Positions 1-10,160 of a DNA stretch of 64,000 bases are shown here, piece after piece (position 1 is the first letter of the stretch; the number at the start of each line of letters is the position of its first letter). The stretch is from the NCBI GenBank assembly GCA_037102815.1, contig BTPP01000005.1, forward strand, positions 3,472,001 through 3,536,000, read 5' to 3'. Below the pieces are notes generated by a model. That model saw only the letters and a list, made by a program, of their open reading frames with translations. It was not told the DNA's origin and did no database searches. This stretch comes from Neurospora intermedia (Eukaryota > Ascomycota > Sordariomycetes > Sordariales > Sordariaceae). A program made the position numbers and the translations under genes.

Positions 1-258
1 GATTGGGCACATTACAGGGGAACCACAACTGTGGGTCGATGAGATCAGGGTCAGGTAGTAGGGGTGACCCATGCGCGGGGCTTGCAGGTTGCCGCTGAGC
101 CGCTGATAATTGTTAGTGCGTCCTGTTGAACTGCACTTCAACCCAACGTCTCCTTACTCGATTCACTTCACTGCTATCGTCGCCATGGGCACGGAATGGA
201 GAAAAAGATGAATTACAGCCTCTATCTTACATGATACAGGTTCCCTAGTAATTTCCGA

Positions 259-1254
259 CTACCACCGGTCGTCAAAATGAAATGCTGGATCGATGTAGGT
301 GTTTCTCGATCCAGCCTTGATGGTCTTCATGATCCTTTTCCTACCCTCTTGGGCGTCGATTATCTGGCTTCCCTTTTCCGCGCACAGGACGGCCGCCACA
401 TATCGCCTCAGAATTCCACCCCCATCCGATCTCACCTTCTCCTTGTTTGGCTTGGGAATCTCTAAACACGATGAGGAGGCCAGTTGAAAGAGGTTGGCTG
501 TGGCCCAGAACAGGTGTACGGTGGCCGAGAGGTAGGCCCTGATAGGGTCGATCATCAATACTTTCAGAGGAGATTGCGACCTGTTTCGGCTCTTGAGGTA
601 ACGGTCCAGGCTCCCTAGAAGCCCCTTGAGAAGCTTGACTTGCCGAATTTCTTCCTCAATCTTCTCCAACTCCTCCCATAGGGGCAGCGTCCCTGGGCTC
701 ATCTTGGCCCTTCTGCGAACCTCCTGGAAACGCTGACAGATCTTGGTCTCCACGATCATGGCCGAAACAATCGCTTCATCGACCTCCTCTCGCAAACTGA
801 CTTGCCATTCTGGCCCAGGCACTGTCACCGGAGCACGACCTGCCTCCTCTATCCAACCCTCTTCGTGCATTCGTCTCACCATGTCATATTCCGACATCGC
901 CTCTACTTGAGCACGGCATTGTTTTGTCAAGTCGGCTTCCTCCTGCTCCTCTTTGGACAATGTGATATCGCTGCAATGGGGGAGACACCATATCGCGGAC
1001 TTGTCCTTGTGCATGGCCCTTGCCAAGACCCTGGGGAAGGAAGGATGTGTTTGGGCAGAGACTAGATAATGGCCATCTGGCTTGCCGGCATGTTTTTGCA
1101 GGAGATCAACGAGGGAAATTTCCCGGTGACGTACCGCCACTTTTGCTCGGTTGAGATCGTTGCAGTGTGCTTGGTCTCGTAGCCGCGAGAACCATACTTC
1201 TGGATTGGCGTCTACGAATATCTCCAGCGCAACTGTTGACACTGGCAGGGCCAT
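259..1254 (-). CDS. Hypothetical protein, member 1 of a local paralogous family
   Basis: This is a single-exon 331-residue reading frame. The ATG at 1254-1252 has a good context (GTCATGGCC) and the stop is TAG at 261-259. I do not recognise a named domain. The middle is charged and helical, with a glutamate-rich stretch before residue 215. The last third, about residues 215-302, carries a pattern shared with the genes at 3090-4976 and 26994-27941. The pattern is a hydrophobic helix (YLSATVHLFWATANLFQL) followed after about 30 residues by RRYVAAVLCAEKGSQI. No signal peptide or convincing membrane segment is visible, and the tail has no CaaX box. It lies on the same strand as the other members, 5S gene 1 lies upstream, and codon use looks normal with no RIP damage. 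The family is unknown to me, so function is left open. I am fairly sure it is a real gene because the shared motif is kept in frame. Confidence 0.7.
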   Translation of the reverse strand: MALPVSTVALEIFVDANPEVWFSRLRDQAHCNDLNRAKVAVRHREISLVDLLQKHAGKPDGHYLVSAQTHPSFPRVLARAMHKDKSAIWCLPHCSDITLSKEEQEEADLTKQCRAQVEAMSEYDMVRRMHEEGWIEEAGRAPVTVPGPEWQVSLREEVDEAIVSAMIVETKICQRFQEVRRRAKMSPGTLPLWEELEKIEEEIRQVKLLKGLLGSLDRYLKSRNRSQSPLKVLMIDPIRAYLSATVHLFWATANLFQLASSSCLEIPKPNKEKVRSDGGGILRRYVAAVLCAEKGSQIIDAQEGRKRIMKTIKAGSRNTYIDPAFHFDDRW

Positions 1255-1914
1255 GACGACGGGTATGTGCTAAGTCCTCTGGATGATCTTGAATGGGCCG
1301 TGTGAGTATGGGCAGAATATGTTGGACTCAGAGCAGAAGGGCGATGGTGCTTTAGCGCTCACCATATACCAGCTGGAAGACGGGACAAACGGTTGTCCTT
1401 TATACATCAGCGGCACTGTTTGTCGCTTGAAGTTGATTGTCGAGGGAAACACTCATTGAGCAACCATCGCGGCCTGAATGACATCTTCCACGATCAAGCA
1501 ACCATAACAATCATCAAACTTGACGGGAGAATGATCAGTGCACGAGGCAAGCAATTAAGCTGAGCGACAAATTGGTTATCGATGCTGCGGAAAAGACGGA
1601 ACTGAAGCAAACTGCCTGTATCATGAACTGAAGGCTGACCACACAGACACGGAATTGTAATACGCTAACATGCCAACACACGTCAGAATCAATTATGGAC
1701 CGAAATCTCGATTCTGTCCTGACTCTCTCACAATCTTTCTACCAGTAAGCTCAAGCTCTCCAGCTTGTCCCTTGTTCCTCTATTCACCTCACAAACTAGC
1801 TAGGGCTTAACATTTTGGTCGGATTTTTTTTTCTCTTCTGACCAGATGCCCAACCAACACATCTGTCTCATCAGAAGCGATCTTGGGGAAAGAAGTCAAC
1901 AAAAATGAAAAAAA
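1255..1914. other. Intergenic, upstream of the 331-residue gene
   Basis: This stretch has normal base composition. It contains the promoter side of the minus-strand gene ending at 259 and the downstream flank of 5S gene 1. No gene is supportable here. A 60-codon minus-strand frame at 1270-1452 lacks an ATG start and any recognisable feature. Confidence 0.5.
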
Positions 1915-2033
1915 ATATACAGCACCTGGGATTCGCTGGTCGTCACCGACCCAACTACTAGTCAGGCGATTAGTGGCTTATCTATGGGAGAGCGGACGGG
2001 ATCCCGAGTTTTCCACTATCTATGGCCGTATAT
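1915..2033 (-). rRNA. 5S rRNA gene, isotype 1
   Basis: Read on the minus strand, this 119-nt unit has the conserved fungal 5S core: GTGGAAAAC, CCGTCCGCTC, AGTAGTTGGGT and the GACCAGCGAATCCC element. A run of T follows the 3' end on the minus strand, as expected for a Pol III terminator. Helix I pairs 5' ATATACGGC with 3' GCTGTATAT, and helix II pairs GATAGTGG with CCACTAATC. It differs from the copy at 6881-6999 at 14 positions, and all 14 form seven compensated base pairs. It is therefore unlikely to be a dead copy. Dispersed, sequence-variant 5S genes are known from Neurospora and relatives. Confidence 0.9.
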
Positions 2034-3089
2034 ACTTATTGTAGCCAAAACAGGAGCTTATAAGACACTTCAGGGTTAGAACTTCCATCGACAAATCCCA
2101 ATTACCTCAGGTACCACCTTTCCATATATTATCATAAACGTAGGTATTTGTACAGAGAGGTGAATATCATCTGATTGGAAACAGAGTGATTTGCCCTTTT
2201 CAGTGTGATTCTCGATATAATTACCGAGGTACGTGAAGAGCATTATCATTGGGGCTTGTTTACCTGATGAAGTCGAACACAGGACATACTGGATCCAAAT
2301 CCACTCCCATCTATCTCGTCTTCGAAAATTCATCAATTGACTCGGTTGACGGTTGTAGGAACCGATGTTTTGCGACCTCAAATGTGGACGTGGTGGGCGC
2401 TTTTGGCAGCAATCGATTGGGGATTGTTGATAAAATCTGCCGTGGAGATTGAGGAGAAAATCCGGCTCATGTACAGATCAATCGCTCCTTCTTCTGCAAC
2501 ACTCGGCAAGAATGGATCACATGGTCTGCATCTAGTCGTCAAATTTTCACCGGCGGCCTCGTCGCCAACAATTCTCTTTGACCAATACAGTTTCCGAATT
2601 GAAGCCGAACAAAAGGAAGGCCTATGCAATTGCAGGTCACCGAACCAACAGTACATCCAGGACGGCTAGGACGACCACCAACACATCGGACAAAGCAGCA
2701 ACAGAACCAACAAGCCAAAATTCAGCGGCAAACACGGTGAGCTAACAGTCGAATCAACACGCACAAGAAAGGGAAATGGATTAACCGACGTTGTCAGAAA
2801 CAGGTTGCAACATGATGATAACAACCTCTATCTCTTGACGCCCTCTTCCCAACATTGCGAGACCGGCTCCTCAACCATGTCTATCTGAAAGCCTTCCCGC
2901 GTACCCCCGAACCGAAGGAAATACGACGAACGTTCCCGCCGCGACATCAAGACCGGCGTAATTGGTCTTGCACGAATTCCGATAACCGGTCCGACATTTC
3001 AAGACCGCGAGATTGAACAATAACCAGGGAAACCACAATAGTCGAAAGGGTCGAAATCGGGGTAACTAGATAACCGGAGGTAAAAAATG
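2034..3089. other. Intergenic between 5S gene 1 and the 628-residue gene
   Basis: Base composition is normal. Short overlapping frames on both strands (2076-2669) lack introns, recognisable motifs or good starts, and I see no supported gene. The right part forms the 3' flank of the minus-strand gene ending at 3090. Confidence 0.5.
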
Positions 3090-4976
3090 TCAGAAAAGGA
3101 TACAACATGGCTTCGAAAACGGCTCGCGTGGGATGTCGTACGTTACGGGTAGTCTCTCTACGGGTTGGGGATCTCCTGATGTGGATTCCCCGGCTCCCGA
3201 TCCCTCCGCCTTGGGCTGCTCTGCCTTGGGCTGCTCTTCCTTGGGCTGCTCTTCCTTGGGCTGCTCTTCCTTGGGCTGCTCTTCCTTGGGCTGCTCTTCC
3301 TTGGGCTGCTCTTCCTTGGGCTGCTCTTCCTTGGGCTGCTCTTCCTTGGGCTGCTCTTCCTTGGGCTGCTCTGCCTTGGGCTGCTCTGCCTTGGGCTGCT
3401 CCGCCTTAGACTCATTGGCCTTAAGCTCCTCCACCTTCTGTGCCTCAGATTTGGTTTCACAGATCAAAACCAACGCCAGGTAGTTCCGCAAGAACTTCTC
3501 AGCGATGCTCCGCATAAATTCTCGTGCTTCTCGACAGGACTCGCTGGCAGGCAAGGACCACCAGGCGTCAGCCGTAGCCAAGAAGAGGTAAAGACTGGCG
3601 GTTAAGTAAGTCGGGAAGTCCTTGCAGCACCTCGCTGTACACCCGCCCAAGTCAATGATAAAGGGTCTAACTTCCGTGAGCCGTTTGTGGACCTCCCCGT
3701 CCTTCGGCTGCGTTTCGACAATCTTGGTCTCCTCTGTCAGTAGTTGGTCTCTGATCAACACCGCCAGCTCCTTAGTCATCTCTTTCATTGACTTTGGCGA
3801 GATCAAATCATCGGATAGAATCTTCGCTTTGTCAAGAATGGGCAAGATCAACCCGATAGCAACCAGGCGCTCCATGATCGTACTCGCCCCCGTTTCATCA
3901 CGAATCTTCCATTCCCCTTCTAGTTGTTGAAGATACCTCACGGTTCTCCCAAACTGATTCTTGGTGTTTATCGCGATGAGATACTCGCTCTCAAAATCAA
4001 ACACCTCCATAAGCGGCTGCGGCAGTTCAACCTGTTTATCGATGACCATCATCTTCGCAAGTCCATTTGCGAAGCTCCCGATATCGACTCTGCCCTCGGG
4101 TGTAAGGTAAGTGGAGGACTTTGGTAGAAGCTGGCTTGCTCGATCTGGATTGATCGCTATATTTTCAAGTTTGAGGCGATCCTTGAGGATCTTGTCAAAT
4201 TCTCCAGATGTTATGCCCAGTTCTAACCCAGTAAGACGGGCGCTCAGGATCTTCGACTTCGATTCGACGAGTAAGACGGACGCCACATAATTTATGAAGA
4301 AATCTCTAACAATAGATTTCAACACTCCTAATCCTGTGTTTTCCGGTGCCAGTTTGTATGCAAGATCCAAAACTTTCTTTGCTGACCAGAAAAGAAGGTT
4401 GCTGACAGAGAGATAATCCTGGATCGAATCGCAATCGGCTATGGCCTTCCCCAAATCGCGAACAAGGCGCCCCAACGACTTGAGGTGGTCCTCCTGGTCC
4501 TTCGCACCCTTACAGCACTCCCGGGTACGATCTGCCGCTGTGCCTACAATCTTGGCCAAGTATTTGAAGTCTTCGGTATAAATCAAGTCATCATACGAGA
4601 ACTTGTGACTACCGAACCGGCTAAAGTCCGCAACAAATTGCTCCCTTAACCCCTTTTCCATTTCTTGGCTTGTCATTTTCAGTATCCGCTCCCGAGCAAG
4701 TCTTCGATCCTGCTCACGGTCGTCTCGGAGATAATGCTTGTCATGGCGTGACAGATTCGGCACATCTTTGTCGCCGCGGTCCCCAGCCATGACTTCGGTC
4801 AAGGCTTTTACGAATTTCTCAGAGTCGAACCGGCCATCGTCGGTCTCGAATTTCTCAGACAAATGGAGTCTGCGACACAGAAGCCACCATCTTTTGTCTT
4901 CCGCATCAGGACTTCTCCCTCGCTCGTCGAGAAGTCTGTCGACATCTTCGGGTGGTATATCGAGGGTCAAAGACAT
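3090..4976 (-). CDS. Hypothetical protein with two family motifs, pentapeptide repeats and CaaX-like tail
   Basis: This is a single-exon 628-residue frame with its ATG at 4976-4974 and TGA at 3092-3090. The motif shared with 259-1254 and 26994-27941 occurs twice, at about residues 170-242 (DYLSVSNLLFWSAKKVLDL, then NYVASVLLVESKSK) and about 434-510 (TYLTASLYLFLATADAWW, then FLRNYLALVLICETKSE). This suggests an internal duplication. The N-terminus (SLTLDIPPEDVDRLLDE) resembles that of the 315-residue paralogue. About residues 524-588 are 13 copies of K(A/E)EQP, encoded by 15-bp repeats. The protein ends in PCCILF. The last four residues, CILF, fit a CaaX prenylation box with F at X, and the extra cysteine beside it could be acylated. 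This hints at membrane tethering, but that is inference. There is no known domain, signal peptide or catalytic motif. It is single copy in form and not RIP-damaged. Confidence 0.8.
   Translation of the reverse strand: MSLTLDIPPEDVDRLLDERGRSPDAEDKRWWLLCRRLHLSEKFETDDGRFDSEKFVKALTEVMAGDRGDKDVPNLSRHDKHYLRDDREQDRRLARERILKMTSQEMEKGLREQFVADFSRFGSHKFSYDDLIYTEDFKYLAKIVGTAADRTRECCKGAKDQEDHLKSLGRLVRDLGKAIADCDSIQDYLSVSNLLFWSAKKVLDLAYKLAPENTGLGVLKSIVRDFFINYVASVLLVESKSKILSARLTGLELGITSGEFDKILKDRLKLENIAINPDRASQLLPKSSTYLTPEGRVDIGSFANGLAKMMVIDKQVELPQPLMEVFDFESEYLIAINTKNQFGRTVRYLQQLEGEWKIRDETGASTIMERLVAIGLILPILDKAKILSDDLISPKSMKEMTKELAVLIRDQLLTEETKIVETQPKDGEVHKRLTEVRPFIIDLGGCTARCCKDFPTYLTASLYLFLATADAWWSLPASESCREAREFMRSIAEKFLRNYLALVLICETKSEAQKVEELKANESKAEQPKAEQPKAEQPKEEQPKEEQPKEEQPKEEQPKEEQPKEEQPKEEQPKEEQPKEEQPKAEQPKAEGSGAGESTSGDPQPVERLPVTYDIPREPFSKPCCILF
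3211..3405. repeat. 13 x 15-bp in-frame tandem repeat
   Basis: Thirteen perfect-length 15-bp units (TTGGGCTGCTCTTCC and variants) run from 3211 to 3405 inside the 628-residue gene. Nine central units encode KEEQP, and one unit on the left plus three on the right encode KAEQP. Because the unit is a multiple of three, all other frames through it also stay open, which explains the long plus-strand frames across this region. Confidence 0.97.
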
Positions 4977-5741
4977 GGTTATCGCAAGGATGAATATGAA
5001 TTACCGTCAGTTGACAAGAAATAAAGAACAGCGAATGCGCGGGTCGAAAGTTGACGATAGTCCTAGGCCACTCTGGTCATATGGGAAGATCCCGAGTCTC
5101 TTTACTTTATATCTCCATCATGCTTCCTTTTCGCCGCTGTCTCGTGAACCATAGCACTCGTCTGCCTTTGTCTAGCATCTTTGCGGATTCGTTGGCCTTG
5201 ACCTCTTTCTCGCAGGTCACAAAAGGTGTTGTTGGTGATCGACCAGATGTAGGCGGGGAAGAGAAGAGCGTGCGGGATCCGAACCAACATGAGGGACCTC
5301 CTGGATTACTTCACAGTTGTGAACAAAGGGGGGCCTCGAACCAACAGCACACGTAGTCGACAAGCGTGGAAACCTCGTTTGCCCACTTGCGCAGGGCGCT
5401 TGAGTAGAAATCACTTCGAAAACTGCGCAGTAACTGGCATTGTCCCAACAAGAATTGCACTCTACTGGATTGCACCATGTAGAAAGGCTTCTTGATCTGA
5501 GGTGATTACCTATTCATAAGACACTCAGCAACGCAACGATGTCAGAAAAGCGAGCAAAGCCAGGTCAGTTCACAACCCACATAAATCTACCTCCAACCTC
5601 TCCCCTGGAAAGCGCGAACCTGATCCGTCCCCACGTAACAGATAACTGTCAACTAACCACCTGCAGAGTATACAAAAATGCCTAGATATGTAGCTCTTTC
5701 TTCTTCTGAACATCCCCAAGCATGGGCATATTTTCTCCAAC
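4977..5741. other. Intergenic between two family members
   Basis: This holds the promoter side of the 628-residue gene and the 3' flank of the decayed paralogue. Short frames on both strands have no features that support a gene. Confidence 0.4.
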
Positions 5742-6310
5742 CTACACCAGCGCCACGAGACTCCGCAAGTTCCTGCGTCCAATAGCCCGCACCTTTTTTT
5801 CCGCCTTTCACTTGACGGCCTCATGTCGAGGCAGAGACTATCCACCGCCAAGAATGAGAAGATAATGATGCGCATGTAGGGTTTCATGTCCGAGCATTCG
5901 GTCGTGGCTTTGCTCATGTCTAGGATAAGGACGACGTACGTGGTTTGGTCTTCGTACTGACCAGGACGGAACTCGACCATTAGAGCTGAACCAAGCTTTT
6001 CCACCTTTACAGCCAGTTCCGCCATCGTCACCTCCCGTGGTCTGTTTATCTCACTGATGGCGAGCAAAGTCGTCTGGCCCAAGCGTTCCATTTTTCGTCC
6101 CACTTATCCTGTCGGTCCAGTCCAGCACCCCCCATCCAAAATCCCATCTCCTAGTTCTTCCTTGTCGTTCTGACAGAGCAATTTCTCGGCGTCGTTTCGT
6201 TTCTGCTGTATTTCTTTCCCCTTCCATGAGGCTACAGGAAGTTGACTGTCATCAAATAAGTCGGGGAACATACCTTCAGCTAGTTTTATCGCGAGGAGTT
6301 TCTTATTGAA
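5742..6310 (-). pseudogene. Decayed paralogue of the local family
   Basis: On the minus strand, a frame open from about 6102 contains VVLILDMSK and then PYMRIIIFSFLAVDSLCLD. This lines up with PFIIDLGGC and TYLTASLYLFLATADAW in the second motif of the 628-residue protein, with similar spacing. The expected second half of the motif (RNLRSLVALV, compare FLRNYLALVL) follows in another frame after a run of seven A, ending in TAG at 5744-5742. Upstream, similarity seems to continue past an in-frame TAA (around 6106) towards 6310. No ATG-to-stop frame covers it. It is probably a broken host gene, although unrecognised introns could explain part of the pattern. Confidence 0.55.
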
Positions 6311-6880
6311 AACTTCCTCTCCGCCCCAGGATAGTTACATGAATGTAAAGCATTGTAGTCAGAAGGCGCTCAAGATGTAAAGGTACAACTGGTGAGGTCA
6401 AGACTTGCGAGCCGTTTAACTCGGGCATTCGCGTTTGGAGGGGGCAATTCTACCTAATCACCCTTTTATATCGCTAATTTCTAGGTAATGATTGAGAATC
6501 ATATGCGGGATGTTTGAACCGAAACAGATAGGGATCATGATTGTAGTGTGAACAACGGTTCGCGTGATGATAATTGCAAATCAGAGTGGAAGATAGCTGA
6601 TCTTTCACTCTTGAACGCATCTCGCATCAGGTACTGACGATACTTAAGTCTCCCAACCTTCGGGACCCTTCGACCCAGGCCCTCAAATATACATAGTTGG
6701 TTCGGAAGATTCTCCTCTACACGTCTACCTCCAGATCACCACTACCATTAATACCAAGTCTTACTTACTCCGTAGATACGATTCTTTCTTTTGTTGTTTC
6801 CTTTGCTACTTTTTAATTGTTCATGAAAGACAGCGTAAAAGAAGGAGAAAAAGCAAAAGAGGAAAAAAAAGGGGAAAAAA
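6311..6880. other. Intergenic between decayed paralogue and 5S gene 2
   Basis: This is ordinary sequence with no supportable gene. The right end is an A-rich stretch which, read on the minus strand, supplies the T-run terminator of the 5S gene. Confidence 0.4.
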
Positions 6881-6999
6881 ACATACAACACCAGGGATTC
6901 GCTGGTCGTCACCGACCCAACTACTAGTCTGGCCCTCACTGGCTTATCTATGGGAGAGCGGACGGGATCCCGAGTTTTCCAGTGGGTATGGTCGTATGT
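6881..6999 (-). rRNA. 5S rRNA gene, isotype 2
   Basis: This is a 119-nt minus-strand unit beginning ACATACGACC, which matches the usual fungal 5S start, and ending GTTGTATGT. Helix I (ACATACGAC with GTTGTATGT) pairs fully with one G-U. Helix II pairs CCCACTGG with CCAGTGAGG. The core is identical to the copy at 1915-2033. A seven-T run follows the 3' end on the minus strand. The gene stands directly next to the RIP-damaged block but shows no damage, as expected for a unit far shorter than the RIP length threshold. Confidence 0.93.
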
Positions 7000-7849
7000 G
7001 TCCTCTTTGTGCTATTTTAGTACTTATAAAGTACAGTTCCCACCGCCAAACGCTAGACCCTATCTTGGCATTTCTTGGCATTGGGCATTTCAGACCCCTA
7101 TTATTTAGGTAAATAGGTTGGGTTAGAAATTGTAGAATAGCGATATTTTCGACTTTTGTTAGCTATTTCCTATTGTAAATCCATCCGTGCCGGACCCGAA
7201 ATAATACTAAATTAAAGCCTTCGAGTAGCGCTATATTGCGATATATAAATTGTACTTAGAAGGATATTATTCGTATAATAGTCGTAAATAATAAGCCTAC
7301 CGCTAGTATCGCGGCCGCTGCAGGGATTACCCCTCAATATATTCGCAGACTTCGTAATATAGCCAACCTTATAGGCGAATTATTTATATTGGGTTATAGT
7401 AGCTAGAACGCTAGGAAACTCCTAAAGTGGGTTATAAATGTATATATTAGTATTACCTACTTTAATATAGCGATATTAACTATTATAAAGGAAATATTTA
7501 AATTGCTAATATTAAAGCCGGACTTATATTTAAATAAGATTCGGGGATTTTTTATAACTGAATATAACGTATATATATTTGAACGAATTATATTAAGGTA
7601 TTTAAAGGAGGAGCGTTAGAATAAAAAGAAGTTAAAAATAAAGGTAGTTTAATAAATACCTAAATTGGTAGTAGAGTAGCTATACTAGAGCTTGCTTTTT
7701 ATAATAGAGATATTTGTATTTTATAATAAATTTAGTATAGATTGTAAAGATAGTATTTACTATATTAATTAAGCCCCGAGAGGAGCTATTCTTATTATTA
7801 TTAGCTATTTTATTCGTAGTTACTAGTATTATTTCTTATTTACGATTAT

Positions 7850-8189
7850 TAATACAGGGATAGATAATATGGTTAGTCACACAGTAAGGACCATTGCTTC
7901 CAGATACCACGTTGGCTAGAAGCGATTCGTAGTATAGAAGGTAAAAGAGAAGATGATCTAAGAAAGAGGAAGGCTTCCAGCCAGCCGTCTGCACGCAGTA
8001 GATATACAGTGCAGAGAACTAGAGAGAGCTAGAGCACGGGCTACGGGGTGGTCCGGGCACAGCAGTCTAGATGCCTAGACTGGGCACGGTACGGCAAGGA
8101 AGCCTCCAACAGCCCAGCTAATCTGGGCTGTCACAGCTAGTCTAAGCTATAGTACGGTAAGGTAGGGTAATCCAGGGATTCCCCTATCA
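7850..8189. repeat. Left LTR of the 7850-12087 element
   Basis: This 340-bp direct repeat partners 11748-12087 and is bounded on the left by the ATTAT duplication at 7845-7849. Confidence 0.85.
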
Positions 8190-8219
8190 AATGCCGGCTC
8201 ACACGAGAAAGAAACCATC

Positions 8220-8595
8220 GTCCTCGATGGGCCTGGCCGTCCAGGTTTTCTCCGACAAGTTCCAGGCCTCCTCCGACAATCTCCAGGTCTTCGGTAACGA
8301 ATCTGTCCGTCCGGGATGCTCCGGGGCGCATCGGGATGTACTAGTATTGTAGTAGCAAAAGCGGTCGAGGTCCGACGAGTTCCGACGAGTTCCGGCAAGC
8401 TGGATAGTAGTTAGGGATGGCCAGTTGATTGACTAGCTGTTTGATTAGGGGGTTGAAGTTTGTAGGGGTGGCTGGCACTCGAGAAGGTGACTGGCACTTA
8501 AGAGGGTGATTGGTAGTGGTTGGCATTCGAGAGAGTAACTAGTACTCGAGAGGGTAATTGGCAGTCTCTGGCACTCGAGAGAGGCATTCAAAAGT
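8220..8595. repeat. Short imperfect tandem repeats inside the LTR element
   Basis: At 8240-8290 and 8371-8400 there are repeated TCCGAC(A/G)AGTTCC-like words. From about 8475 to 8592, a GGCACTCGAGAGGGT-like word recurs several times at variable spacing. These lie in the near-normal-composition part of the interior. No gene is associated with them. Confidence 0.6.
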
Positions 8596-8966
8596 GCTGT
8601 TGCTGTAGAGAATGCTGGTTCTATGGATAAATAGAAAGAAGGAGAAAAAGGAGAAAAGGGGTGTAAACGGGAGCTCTCGCTGATTGGCGGGCTCGCTGAT
8701 ACTGGTTAGTAAGGGAGTTGAACCGGCCGTTAGAGCTGTAAAGAGCTAGTAAGGGAGTTGGCGAGGGAGTTAGTAAGGGGGGTAATAGTTGTGTTGACTA
8801 GCTTGCCAGTGTTGTTAAAGCTTGCAGTAATGGCTGTCCGTATACGAGAAAGAGGGAGCAACGACCTCATTACTAAATAAAAAATACAGTTCCCCTGGGC
8901 GGAGCCAATGTCCAGGGGAGACAGAGAGACGCCCTTAGAAATTACTTAGTGAAAAAAGAGAAAAAG

Positions 8967-9004
<38 letters not shown>

Positions 9005-9194
9005 AAAGCTGAACTGAACGAGTAACCTTTAAAAAAGACAATACTAATAATAACCATTAAACTACAAGCTCTATTGGTTTCTTGAATAAGTAGATGAATT
9101 ACCTGCCTTATATTATTAACTTGGTTACCCCCCCCCCCCCCCCCCCCCCTTCACCCACCCCTTCTATTAAGGAAAAAAAAAAAAAAAAAAAAAA
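8967..9194. repeat. Three long homopolymer runs
   Basis: There is an A-run at 8967-9001, a C-run at 9128-9149 and a second A-run at 9173-9194, all inside the LTR-element interior. Run lengths in assemblies of such tracts are unreliable. Confidence 0.9.
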
Positions 9195-9257
9195 CTCGAA
9201 GGCAAAATTTTGAAATTTTTTTTTCTTTTTTTTTCACTTTTGCGATTTCTAGCTTCC

Positions 9258-9275
9258 AACCCTAACCCTAACCCC
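9258..9275. repeat. Short interstitial telomere-like repeat
   Basis: AACCCTAACCCTAACCCC is about three units of the fungal telomere repeat CCCTAA. A single TTAGGGTTA in the opposite sense follows near 9289. It is too short to mark a former chromosome end with confidence. Confidence 0.75.
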
Positions 9276-10160
9276 TTCCCAGATCCTTAGGGTTAAAGCT
9301 CTAGCCTGGGACTTGGTTATTTTTAGGACTTAGTTATTTGCACCCGTACGGTCGCATTTGCAATTAAGACTCTTTTCGCTTCTTTTTTTACCTTTTTTCA
9401 ATTTTCTCAACAACCAACGCACTTACCAAGGTGCAACCGGTCTCAAAATGACCGCCTTTTTCTTCTCATCATTCCAGTACCAGGTGCATTTTGATGCATG
9501 CGACGGTCGAAGATGTATCTCCATTGCAATGCAAAAAGTGGCTTTTTCGAGCTGCTATTCGAACCGTATCTTGCTTGGCGCCAAGTTTTCCTATTTGGGA
9601 CTGCCAAGACGGGTAATTTTCTGCATTCTGGCCTATTATAGACAGATACGCCGCGCTTTCCTCGCTTGCGGCGTTGGAGTGGGCCCATAGACCACGACCT
9701 TTGGTGTGGATCTTCCATGTCACCTTTCGGGCCTACGACAACGGCCGGGCAAGCTCTGAAAGCAAGGGCGTCTCAATAAAAGGAAAAGGGAGAGGGAGGG
9801 AGGGGGATTACTATTCAAGCTGTAGAAGCTACGGTAGTGAGTTTGCTAATTACATTTCCAAGTATACTAAAGTCCATCTGGATTGTCTTGCTACTGCGCT
9901 AATTAGTATTCTTTATTTTGAAGGACTTTGAGGGATTGATGGCTAAGGTCTTCTTATTGAGTTTGTTAGGGCGGCAATGGTTGTGCTCGTGGAGGTGGGC
10001 AAAGAGGAGGTTTTGTGAAGTAAAGCTCTGGTGATAAGTACGGCAGCTGTGTGGGGTTGAGAGCTTTTTATTACTATAGTAACCATTGGGGGTAGAGAGT
10101 CGATTACCTTCTTTGTACTTAATTGGGGAGAGGGGGGTAGGCGGCTCTATTGGAGGATTG

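Noticed and set aside
1915-2033. First reading of 5S gene 1 as a pseudogene because it differs from gene 2
   Set aside because: All differences are compensated in the folded RNA, which argues for function.
3211-3405. Regular repeats that could suggest a CRISPR array
   Set aside because: Units are contiguous 15-bp copies with no spacers, in frame within a eukaryotic gene.
3107-3483. Plus-strand frames of leucine/glycine/cysteine/serine repeats
   Set aside because: They are shadows of the 15-bp repeat in the minus-strand gene. A unit divisible by three keeps every frame open.
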